From contig JAAELZ010000339.1 in NCBI GenBank assembly GCA_024226105.1, positions 1 through 7,471 of the forward strand: a stretch of 7,471 nt of DNA. Reading direction: 5' to 3'. Positions 1-5,747 of the stretch are shown one piece after another. The first letter of the stretch is position 1. The number at the start of each line of letters is the position of its first letter. Position numbers and translations under genes: made by a program. A model generated the notes under the pieces. That model did no database searches, had not been told where the DNA came from, and saw nothing but the letters and a program-made list of their open reading frames with translations. Origin of the DNA: Pseudomonadota bacterium (GTDB lineage Bacteria; Pseudomonadota; Gammaproteobacteria; Arenicellales; Poriferihabitantaceae).

Positions 1-1088
1 TAATATCCGGGCAAATCAGAACGATCATAGATCGGTATCCAGTCGTCACTCACATCATAGAGTTCGACCACCCCTTTGGCCTGGTTGGGGATGGTCAGGT
101 CCGGAATTCGTTGCGCCATTCGCATCACCTGGGTGCGCCATTGTTCGGTAAAATGCGGATTGAAATCATCCGGATCTACCCACTGCTTCTCATCACAGGC
201 CGGATCTTCGCTGCCAAGCAATAGATAGTTACCCTGCTCAGGCCGAAGGTAGGTTGCTATATCGCTATCCGAAAAAACACTGCCCCTGTTTTCGATATCA
301 AAACCTTGCGGGCAGGGCACGTGCGAAACTTCGTGGCGCAAGGCACGGGTTTTAATTTTCATGTCTTTCTCAACACCCGCCAGTTCATTAATTTTGTGCG
401 AATGTGGGCCGGCCACATTAATAACAACTGCCGCGCTTATTCGCCTCCCATCAGCAAGCTTTACACCCCTAACCCGACCATGCTGCTGCTCGATAGTTTT
501 CACTTCTGCGTTAAACAGGTATTCAACCCCGAGTGCTTCACCCGCACGCTGTAAATTATGTGTGGCCAGTTGGGGGTCGGAGATATAACCACCACTCGGA
601 AAGAGCACACCACCACTTAATGGCTTTGGATTAGGTTTCCCAAACTCCGGATCATCTGTTGTTTTCGCCGGCGCAAAGGAATCCAGACACATAAAAGGCA
701 ACCTTTCCAGAACCTCCTCTTTGCTTAGATGCTGGTACGGCGCACCAATTTCATCCATGATGGTGCTAACGCTTCGCAGCTCATCATTTTGCGCTGTTTT
801 CAGGACTATGCAACCACAATCGTTATAGCTAACCAGACCACGCTCATCCTCTGCACCAAGATAATTCGCCCAATCCTGCCAGTAAAAGTGGCTTTCATAA
901 GCCAGAGCCGAACCATCGACCGTTGAATAGTAAGGGCGGATAATGGCGCAGGAACCTGAGGTTGAGCCATAACCTGCCGCCGGCAGTTTGTCGATACAAA
1001 TCACTGTTTTGTTTTTTCGTGCAAGGCCTAAAGCGATTGCCGCACCAATAATGCCCGCACCAATAATAATTACGTCTGTTTTTTTCAT
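1..1088 (-). CDS. FAD-dependent oxidoreductase, DadA/sarcosine oxidase-like (C-terminus beyond window)
   Basis: Predicted cytosolic flavoenzyme that oxidises a C-N bond in an amino acid or N-methylated amine, passing electrons to oxygen or a carrier. The first 362 residues are visible and the reading frame is still open at base 1; family members are usually around 380-440 residues, so only a short C-terminal part should be missing. The N-terminus is a Rossmann dinucleotide-binding motif (V6-IIIGAGIIGAA, glycines 10, 12 and 15) ending in an acidic residue, D33. A Ser/Thr-rich FAD-contact segment with IIRPYYS follows (about residues 41-55), then FPSGGYISDP (163-172) and the second FAD segment INVAGPHS (223-230), all typical of the DAO fold. 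The ATG starts one base after the stop of the methyltransferase gene, so the two are almost certainly co-transcribed and translationally linked. The pairing suggests oxidation of the demethylated amine, such as a dimethylglycine- or sarcosine-like product. The exact substrate cannot be read from the sequence. Confidence 0.9.
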   Translation of the reverse strand, partial: MKKTDVIIIGAGIIGAAIALGLARKNKTVICIDKLPAAGYGSTSGSCAIIRPYYSTVDGSALAYESHFYWQDWANYLGAEDERGLVSYNDCGCIVLKTAQNDELRSVSTIMDEIGAPYQHLSKEEVLERLPFMCLDSFAPAKTTDDPEFGKPNPKPLSGGVLFPSGGYISDPQLATHNLQRAGEALGVEYLFNAEVKTIEQQHGRVRGVKLADGRRISAAVVINVAGPHSHKINELAGVEKDMKIKTRALRHEVSHVPCPQGFDIENRGSVFSDSDIATYLRPEQGNYLLLGSEDPACDEKQWVDPDDFNPHFTEQWRTQVMRMAQRIPDLTIPNQAKGVVELYDVSDDWIPIYDRSDLPGY

Positions 1089-1089
1089 G

Positions 1090-2637
1090 TTAAAAATCTG
1101 TCTTTACACCACCTTCACGGATACGCCGCTCGACAAACTCATCGAGTTCTTCAGCGATCGCCTGATCCAGTGGTGGGGGTTCATAACCTGCCAACACCTG
1201 TTGAAAAACATCGCGCGCTTTATCCACCGCTGTCGGGCTGCCCGCTTCTTGCCAGGTTTCAAAATTACGCCAATCTGAAATGATTGGCGCATAAAAAGCA
1301 TCACGATAGCGGGCCTTAGTATGCTCGGTGGCAAAAAAATGCCCACCCGGGCCCACTTCAGCAATGGTCTTAATAGCCAGTTCATCCTCATCGACTCTAA
1401 TCGGTTTAAAAAAACTGGCCAGCATTTGCAAATTGTCGATGTCAATTACGAACTTCTCAAAGGAAGCGCAAAGCCCGCCCTCCATCCAGCCCGCCGCATG
1501 TTTAACCAGGTTAGCGCCACCCATGACAGCCCCCCAGAGTGAAAACACAGATTCGTAGGCAGACTGGGAGTCGACCGCGTTAGCCGCGCAAACATTCGAC
1601 GAACGATACGGCAGTTTATAACGCCGCGCCAGCTGCCCGCCGGCGACCGCTGTTTTCATGTATTCAGGCGTACCGAACGCAGGCGAGCCGCTGTGCATAT
1701 CCACGTTGGATGTGAACCCGCCGTATACAAACGGTGCGCCCGGTTTGACCACCTGGGTAAAAATCAACCCCGCCAGGGCTTCTGCATTTTGTAGTGCCAA
1801 AGCACCCGCGAGGGTGATCGGTGCCATCGCACCCGCGAGGGTAAACGGCGTAAGAATTACCAGTTGGTTACGGCTGCTCATTTCAATAATACCTTCGAGC
1901 ATCACTTTGTCGAGTTGCAAAGGTGAGTTCGAATTAATCACCGTCATCAGGCTGGTCTGTGATTGCATTTGTGCCTGATCCAGTCCGCGCGCAATGCGCG
2001 TCATCTCGATCACATCAAGATTACGCTGCCGGCCCAAAGAATAGGCATGGTACGCTTTATCGGTGAACTTGATGAAATCCTGTGTAGCTTTCAGATGGCG
2101 GATAGAGGGGTGCCAGTCCGTCGGCTCCACACCGTAACCACCGATAAAGGTGATTATGTTGTAGTACTGGCTCAAGCGTAAAAAGTTTCGAAAATCTATG
2201 TGGTTACCGCTTCGCCTGCCATTGATCGTATCGCTGACATTGGGCGGAGAGGAAACGTTTCCAAAGCTGATGTAGCGCTCTCCCAGCTTGAACGAGCGCT
2301 CAGGATTACGCGCGTGAACTTCAACCACTTCAGGGGCCAGACCAATGAATGATTCCACCATGTGCGGGTCGAAACGTACCCGTGTGCTGCCCGGCTCGAC
2401 AATCGCGCCAGCTTTTTTAAGCCTGTCACACGCTTCGGGTAGAAAGAAATCGATACCCGTATCACGCAGAATCGTCAACGAAGCCTGATGGACCGACTCA
2501 AGCTGATCTTCCGACAATATTTCAATCGGCCTGAAGGGATTGACCAATTGCCGGACAGGCGCCTGGCATCCAGTAACCTTATTGTGGTTTTCCTGTTTTC
2601 TTCTACGCCGTCTACGTGGCGTCTGGTCTAATGACAT
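1090..2637 (-). CDS. Trimethylamine methyltransferase family protein (MttB superfamily, COG5598), non-pyrrolysine type
   Basis: A 515-residue predicted cytosolic methyltransferase, full length for the family. Characterised members move a methyl group from a quaternary or tertiary amine (trimethylamine, glycine betaine, proline betaine, carnitine) to a corrinoid protein. Family features seen: the arginine run at 8-13; the start of the barrel at IEILSEDQLESVHQASL (38-54); TLAGAMAPITLAGALALQNAEAL (266-288); YGGFTSNVDMHSGSPAFGTPE (305-325); and the C-terminal EVGPGGHFFATEHT (427-440). The frame has no internal TAG, so it is not a pyrrolysine enzyme like archaeal MttB; it groups by character with the glycine-betaine-type homologues. 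The start ATG has AGGG four bases upstream, and the Arg-rich N-terminus is common in the family, which supports this start. It is the first gene of a tight operon with the downstream FAD oxidoreductase. No corrinoid-binding protein or corrinoid-reactivating gene lies in the window. Substrate is unknown. Confidence 0.92.
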   Translation of the reverse strand: MSLDQTPRRRRRRKQENHNKVTGCQAPVRQLVNPFRPIEILSEDQLESVHQASLTILRDTGIDFFLPEACDRLKKAGAIVEPGSTRVRFDPHMVESFIGLAPEVVEVHARNPERSFKLGERYISFGNVSSPPNVSDTINGRRSGNHIDFRNFLRLSQYYNIITFIGGYGVEPTDWHPSIRHLKATQDFIKFTDKAYHAYSLGRQRNLDVIEMTRIARGLDQAQMQSQTSLMTVINSNSPLQLDKVMLEGIIEMSSRNQLVILTPFTLAGAMAPITLAGALALQNAEALAGLIFTQVVKPGAPFVYGGFTSNVDMHSGSPAFGTPEYMKTAVAGGQLARRYKLPYRSSNVCAANAVDSQSAYESVFSLWGAVMGGANLVKHAAGWMEGGLCASFEKFVIDIDNLQMLASFFKPIRVDEDELAIKTIAEVGPGGHFFATEHTKARYRDAFYAPIISDWRNFETWQEAGSPTAVDKARDVFQQVLAGYEPPPLDQAIAEELDEFVERRIREGGVKTDF

Positions 2638-2689
2638 GCAGCCCTGTTGTTACCCTGGGAATATTGATCGCTAATATTAATCATTATTA

Positions 2690-2719
2690 AAGATAACAGA
2701 ATGATGCAGGGGCAGGCAA
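2690..2719 (-). promoter_or_regulatory. Possible sigma70 promoter for the methyltransferase operon
   Basis: On the minus strand, TTGCCT (2714-2719) and TATCTT (2690-2695) are separated by 18 bases, each matching four of six consensus positions. This would start transcription near 2683, giving a leader of about 45 bases before the ATG at 2637. It is a modest match in an AT-rich stretch, so other placements are possible. The inverted repeat at 2725-2741 lies just upstream of the -35 box. Confidence 0.3.
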
Positions 2720-2724
2720 AGAAC

Positions 2725-2741
2725 AGTATATGTCGTATACT
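2725..2741. promoter_or_regulatory. Operator-like inverted repeat AGTATA-N5-TATACT
   Basis: Perfect 6-bp arms AGTATA and TATACT are separated by TGTCG, and the right half contains the self-complementary hexamer GTATAC. The repeat lies about 84-104 bases upstream of the methyltransferase start, a suitable place for a regulator. GTATAC-centred sites resemble those of GntR-family repressors, which often control amine and amino-acid catabolism, but that link is inference. Short AT-rich repeats occur by chance, so confidence is low. Confidence 0.25.
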
Positions 2742-3015
2742 TGATAAAGTTTTTAGTTTGCAGTTTCGCGCTTTGCACTCAAATACTTGCCAGTATGGAT
2801 AAAACGAATCAAACACCGAACTCCGGCAAAACAAAATGGCAAACCTGGCTGTTGATTTTGTTTGTCTATGCAAATCCCTCACAGAAGCACTGAACCGGGC
2901 ACTAAAACAAACCCCGGATAGTTTCAGCGCGCTCAATCTCAAAGCGTTCAGGCACGTTTACACACCACAGCGATCGAACGGGTCCTGTTGATTAGATTCT
3001 CTGGCTCAAATCATC

Positions 3016-4482
3016 TCATCCGAAATGAGCAGATGCCGGCAAGCCTTCGGTATTGAGCGGTGTATTAGCACGTGAATAACCTCCCATAGCCATGTCTTCA
3101 ACGGAAAAGCTGGGTTGCTTCCATTCCAATAATTCTTCAATGATCAGGGCCGCATCCAATACCTCATTGTCATGTCCCGGGGGGCCCATTATGTGCAGTG
3201 AAACGGGCAAACCTTCAACTCCAAAACCCATCGGTACTGAACACGACGGCATGCCGGTGAGGTTTGCGTCATATAAAAATCCCGCCCAATCCAGCCATGG
3301 GTAGGTAATCGGTGTCGATCCAATTGTCGTCGGATGTGTAATACCATGCGAGAATGCCTCACAACCAAGCGTAGGGGTGACCAGTATTGAAGAACGATTA
3401 CGCCGAAACATTTCCATGTAGGCATCGTGAATGCGCACCCTGTGCAGCTGCGCATCATCGACATCAATGTCTGAAATGCTTCCGCCAAATTTGATAAATT
3501 CCTGCGCGTAAATGCCCAGTTCACGGGTGTCCCCCGGCGAATAGGTGCTGGCCATATCCTTGTATTTGAACATGTCAGACGTCGCGGTAATCGCCCAGGT
3601 CGATACAGATGAGAGCAAACCGGGGTTATCGTATTTTAGCGTATGCCCGGCAGCAGACAGCTTATCAACAGCGGATCTGAATACCGCTCGAACATCGTCG
3701 TTTACAGGTGCAAAACCGAGGTCCTCTGATACAATTAAATTTAATCTGGAATTCTCCGCAACGCCTGACGGGCCGTCCCCGGGGGCACTATCGGTAAGGA
3801 CTGAAAACATTAATTTCGCATCCTCAACGGATCGAGCCATGGGGCCGTAGGCTACCAGAGACTCCCAGTTTGGAAATCCGGGTTTTCTGGGCACCACACC
3901 GAAACTCGGCTTAAAACCGGTAATCCCGCTAAAGGCTGCAGGAATTCGAATCGATCCCCCACCATCGCCTCCGAGCGCCAAACTGCCGATACCCGCAGCA
4001 ATCGCCGCGGCTGCGCCGCCCGAAGACCCACCCGGAGTTTTAGAAAGATCCCAGGGGTTTGAAGTGATTCCGTAGAGTGCTGAATAGGTTGTCCCGCTTA
4101 AACAATATTCTGGGCATGTCGTTTTTGCAAAAATGATGGCCCCGGCAGCTTCCAGGCGTTCCACTGCAAGAGAGGACTCTTCTGGAACATGATTTTGCAG
4201 GCTGAATGAACCATGCGTACAGGGCTCACCCGCATACCACTGTGAATCTTTGATGGTAACGGGTAGACCCGCCAGCGGCCCACCTTTGCCACGAGCGAGG
4301 TTCTTATCTGCTAACAAAGCAGTTTCGCGCGCCCGATCATATAGCCTGGCCGTTATCGGGTTCAAATAAGGCGCCATGCCCTCTAATTGAGTGATATTTG
4401 CATTCAGTAGCTCAAGTGCAGATATCTCGCCACGCTGCAATGCAGCGCGTTGTTGTGTAGCGGTTTGGTGTACCCAATACAT
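3016..4482 (-). CDS. Amidase-signature family hydrolase (GatA/amidase-like)
   Basis: A 488-residue predicted cytosolic amidase that hydrolyses a carboxamide to an acid plus ammonia or an amine. The Ser-cisSer-Lys triad of the family is intact: K78 in LPVTIKDS, S153 in the PGGSSGG motif (150-156) and the nucleophile S177 in GGDGGGSIRIPAA (171-183). The S153-S177 spacing of 24 equals that in characterised members. There is no signal peptide. The start is supported by AGGA ten bases upstream of the ATG. Length is normal for a free-standing amidase. It is unlikely to be the tRNA amidotransferase subunit GatA, because no gatB or gatC accompanies it and the C-terminal half (DMFKYKDMASTYSPGD, AYMEMFRRNRSSILVTPTLG) looks like a catabolic amidase; substrate specificity lies in this half and cannot be deduced. 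The VOC gene is 146 bp upstream on the same strand, but inverted repeats between them suggest separate control. Confidence 0.93.
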   Translation of the reverse strand: MYWVHQTATQQRAALQRGEISALELLNANITQLEGMAPYLNPITARLYDRARETALLADKNLARGKGGPLAGLPVTIKDSQWYAGEPCTHGSFSLQNHVPEESSLAVERLEAAGAIIFAKTTCPEYCLSGTTYSALYGITSNPWDLSKTPGGSSGGAAAAIAAGIGSLALGGDGGGSIRIPAAFSGITGFKPSFGVVPRKPGFPNWESLVAYGPMARSVEDAKLMFSVLTDSAPGDGPSGVAENSRLNLIVSEDLGFAPVNDDVRAVFRSAVDKLSAAGHTLKYDNPGLLSSVSTWAITATSDMFKYKDMASTYSPGDTRELGIYAQEFIKFGGSISDIDVDDAQLHRVRIHDAYMEMFRRNRSSILVTPTLGCEAFSHGITHPTTIGSTPITYPWLDWAGFLYDANLTGMPSCSVPMGFGVEGLPVSLHIMGPPGHDNEVLDAALIIEELLEWKQPSFSVEDMAMGGYSRANTPLNTEGLPASAHFG

Positions 4483-4514
4483 ATTAGTACGGTCCTGGTG
4501 AATTTATTGAGATG

Positions 4515-4542
4515 GTGAAGCCCGGGTGTATTCGGGCTTCAC
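4515..4542. promoter_or_regulatory. Strong 10-bp hairpin in the amidase leader
   Basis: Perfect arms GTGAAGCCCG and CGGGCTTCAC enclose an 8-base loop, a GC-rich stem in an otherwise AT-rich gap. It lies 33 bases upstream of the amidase ATG and about 86 bases past the VOC stop. Neither strand has a run of T after the stem, so it is not a standard intrinsic terminator. A TATAAA box on the minus strand (4548-4553) would place a transcript start at about the upstream edge of the stem, making it a 5' end hairpin of the amidase mRNA. The -35 for that box is poor. It could serve as an mRNA stabiliser, an attenuator, a weak terminator or a protein-binding site. The structure is certain; the role is not. 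Confidence 0.5.
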
Positions 4543-4559
4543 ATAACTTTATACCGAAT

Positions 4560-4577
4560 TCACACCTGTAAGTGTGA
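4560..4577. repeat. Short inverted repeat TCACAC-N6-GTGTGA
   Basis: Perfect 6-bp arms are separated by CTGTAA, in the gap between the VOC gene and the amidase and just upstream of the TATAAA at 4548-4553. The TGTGA/TCACA half-sites resemble a CRP site only loosely: here TCACA is on the left and TGTGA on the right, the reverse of the CRP order. It may bind an unknown regulator of the amidase or be chance. Confidence 0.3.
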
Positions 4578-4593
4578 CCTCGAATCCATAAAC

Positions 4594-4613
4594 GAACACC
4601 TGCAGTGATGTTC
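4594..4613 (-). terminator. Weak candidate terminator after the VOC gene
   Basis: Read on the minus strand, GAACATC and GGTGTTC form a 7-bp stem (one G-U pair) with a 6-base loop, preceded by AAAA and followed by GTTT. It begins 15 bases after the VOC stop, a typical terminator distance. The stem is only moderately stable and the T tract is short, so read-through into the amidase gene is likely. Confidence 0.3.
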
Positions 4614-4628
4614 TTTTGCAATCAATCG

Positions 4629-5171
4629 TTAGTAGATTACGGCCTCAGGAGCAGCAACCAATTCTTCAGGCACTAATGCAATTTCCGTCTCCAGCTGTTC
4701 CACCGGTGCGTATAGGGCAGCACAACGCTTCTTAATCTCTTCTTTAGAAACATGTTCCACGCGACTCGCCAGTGACCAGCGATGGCCAAAGGTATCCAAT
4801 AACACCCCGGTACGATCACCCCAATAGGAATTAGCCGGATCACTGATGGCTATGGCACCAACCGCCAATGCGCTAGACCACAAGGCATCCACATCTTCAA
4901 CATAAAGATGCAACTGGCTACCAGTATTGGCCTGGTACGTGGGCGATAACAGACCAAATTCTATTGATTCCTGCTGTAGAATAATGATTGAGTTTCCAAT
5001 TTTGATGGTCGCCTGGACAGCAAAGCTGTCACCAGGATCATTGCTTTGTGTAAGCAGCGTAGCACCAAATGCCTGTGCATAGAAATCTACTGCAAGTTCC
5101 AGGTTATTTACGATCAGGCAGGGTGTCGCAGTTCGATAGCCTTTGGGAATCGGGGTTACTTTTTTAGCCAT
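4629..5171 (-). CDS. VOC superfamily protein, PhnB-like (glyoxalase/bleomycin resistance fold)
   Basis: A 180-residue predicted cytosolic protein of the vicinal-oxygen-chelate fold. It matches PhnB-like proteins: IPKGYRTATPCLIV (8-21), AVDFYAQAFGATLL (27-40), LHLYVEDVDALW (87-98), YWGDRTG (116-122), DTFGHRW (126-132) and HVSKEEIKKR (140-149). An in-frame ORF reaches 5240, but the ATG at 5171 is preferred: it has GGAGAC seven bases upstream, begins just before the conserved domain, and the longer start would overlap the promoter. Two positions usually acidic or His in relatives are changed: the GHAE-type position reads Q53-A-T55, and the Glu in LEDPFGHRW is L125. Only H88 of the likely metal ligands is clear, so metal-dependent catalysis is doubtful. 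Residues about 155-180 form a tail (ETEIALVPEELVAAPEAV) absent from the core family. Function may be binding, resistance or an altered reaction. Transcribed from a promoter shared with the divergent gene at 5274. Confidence 0.85.
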   Translation of the reverse strand: MAKKVTPIPKGYRTATPCLIVNNLELAVDFYAQAFGATLLTQSNDPGDSFAVQATIKIGNSIIILQQESIEFGLLSPTYQANTGSQLHLYVEDVDALWSSALAVGAIAISDPANSYWGDRTGVLLDTFGHRWSLASRVEHVSKEEIKKRCAALYAPVEQLETEIALVPEELVAAPEAVIY

Positions 5172-5214
5172 GGGATGAGTCTCCGTTATGAAAGTTGAAT
5201 TAAAGGATAAAAAC

Positions 5215-5243
5215 TTGAATATGGGTACATTATGTTCCATAAT
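5215..5243 (+). promoter_or_regulatory. Sigma70 promoter for the 5274-5693 gene
   Basis: TTGAAT (5215-5220) and CATAAT (5238-5243) are separated by exactly 17 bases; the -10 differs from consensus at one position and the -35 at two. Transcription would start near 5250, leaving a leader of about 24 bases before the ATG at 5274. The -10 box lies within the 5226-5246 palindrome, so a protein bound there would block it. Confidence 0.55.
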
Positions 5244-5246
5244 GTA
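5226..5246. promoter_or_regulatory. Perfect 9-3-9 palindromic operator between divergent genes
   Basis: Arms TACATTATG and CATAATGTA are exact reverse complements around TTC, with no mismatch over 18 paired bases. The site covers the -10 boxes of both opposed promoters. This geometry is typical of a dimeric repressor (ArsR, MarR, TetR or similar) that controls both genes at once. No regulator gene is in the window, although the protein encoded at 5274-5693 cannot be excluded because its function is unknown. Confidence 0.75.
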
Positions 5247-5269
5247 TCTACTTTAGTTTAAATTGTCAA
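5241..5269 (-). promoter_or_regulatory. Sigma70 promoter for the VOC gene
   Basis: On the minus strand a consensus TTGACA (5264-5269) is followed after 17 bases by TACATT (5241-5246), a four-of-six match to TATAAT. Transcription would begin near 5234 with a leader of about 60 bases before the ATG at 5171. The -10 coincides with one arm of the palindrome at 5226-5246, and a downstream arm would overlap the start site, so repression is expected. Confidence 0.65.
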
Positions 5270-5273
5270 CACC

Positions 5274-5693
5274 ATGGATCAAAGTGTTTCCCTCGGCATT
5301 GTCGGTGCCGTCACTCAGGCAGACCTCGCACCCATTCGCCAGGCAGGCCGTCTGGGTGAATATGCGCTGGTGTACCGAATCGAACGTGTGCACCAGGGGG
5401 GCGGATATGGAGACCAGGGCAAACACCCACTCGCCTGGGCTGTAGCGGTTTACGTGGATGGTCAGTTATGCCGTTTATTTAATGCGCGCGGCGCAGGCCG
5501 GGAGTGGAATAGCCTGGATAAACTAAGCCAATGGTTATGCGATCAGGGGTTCTGGTATTGGTGGACCCGAAATGATCTTGAACCACTCGGCACTGCGGCA
5601 CCTGACCTGGATACCGACCAGGATGAAAATCTTAAACAGGAACCCTCCGAAGCTATCGACAGCCCCGAAGGCGTTCCGCCAGCTTTTGAATGA
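5274..5693 (+). CDS. Unrecognised tryptophan-rich protein, 139 residues
   Basis: I do not recognise this protein. It is the only plus-strand gene here. Residues 1-75 look like a compact alpha/beta fold (YALVYRIERVHQ at 30-41, PLAWAVAVYVDGQLCRLF at 52-69). A segment with five tryptophans follows within residues 78-98 (EWNSLDKLSQWLCDQGFWYWWTR in pieces). The last 35 residues are acidic, Pro/Ser/Thr-rich and probably disordered. There is no signal peptide or membrane segment, so it is likely cytosolic. Coding reality is supported by the strong promoter upstream, the divergent pairing with the VOC gene and balanced amino-acid composition. There is no Shine-Dalgarno sequence before the ATG; the leader is short and AT-rich, so translation may rely on low structure. 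Shared control with the VOC gene suggests a linked role, either as a regulator, a partner or an unrelated neighbour. It ends 54 bp from the stop of the convergent C45 hydrolase gene. Confidence 0.7.
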   Translation: MDQSVSLGIVGAVTQADLAPIRQAGRLGEYALVYRIERVHQGGGYGDQGKHPLAWAVAVYVDGQLCRLFNARGAGREWNSLDKLSQWLCDQGFWYWWTRNDLEPLGTAAPDLDTDQDENLKQEPSEAIDSPEGVPPAFE

Positions 5694-5747
5694 TAGAACT
5701 ACCACAGACAAGCTGAAGAAATACGCCAGGGTCTGAATTGCCTCGCC

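Larger units (their letters stand above)
2638..3015. other. 378-bp intergenic region between amidase and methyltransferase operon; no convincing gene
   Basis: This gap separates the amidase stop from the methyltransferase start, both on the minus strand. It contains the candidate promoter and the inverted repeat listed separately, plus two copies of AATATT seven bases apart (2660-2678). Two small plus-strand ORFs overlap in different frames. One is at 2795-2893 (32 residues, with a basic N-terminus then a hydrophobic stretch WLLILFVYA). The other is at 2836-2991 (51 residues). Neither has a Shine-Dalgarno sequence or recognisable similarity, so I do not call them genes. They could be chance, or remnants of a small membrane-protein gene. 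A weak inverted repeat, CCGGG/CCCGG (2895-2917), is too short to call a terminator. A minus-strand ORF across 2628-2942 starts at TTG and runs into the methyltransferase, and looks spurious. Confidence 0.6.

Noticed and set aside
306..588. Two plus-strand ORFs opposite the FAD oxidoreductase
   Set aside because: They are antisense to a clear DAO-family gene and show no domain or ribosome binding site.
1802..1842. A 14-bp direct repeat (GCACCCGCGAGGGT at 1802-1815 and 1829-1842)
   Set aside because: It lies in the methyltransferase gene with a 27-bp period and encodes the twice-used TLAGA of TLAGAMAPITLAGA, a conserved motif of the family, so it is not a mobile or regulatory repeat.
1090..2637. 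Possible pyrrolysine-containing MttB
   Set aside because: The reading frame has no in-frame TAG and is full length, so this is a non-pyrrolysine homologue.
2628..2942. A 104-residue minus-strand ORF overlapping the start of the methyltransferase
   Set aside because: It starts at TTG, lacks a recognisable domain, has unusual composition and overlaps a well-supported gene in another frame.
5172..5240. Longer start for the VOC protein with 23 extra N-terminal residues
   Set aside because: The extension (rich in Phe, Asn and Ser) is not part of the family, would place the start codon inside the operator and promoter, and the ATG at 5171 has a good GGAGAC ribosome binding site.
5263..5445. A 60-residue plus-strand ORF starting at TTG, overlapping the 139-residue gene
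   Set aside because: It is another frame of the better-supported gene at 5274-5693, with a weak start and no family features.
5694..5747. Bidirectional terminator between the convergent genes
   Set aside because: I looked for a stem with a T or A tract in the 54-bp gap and found none convincing.
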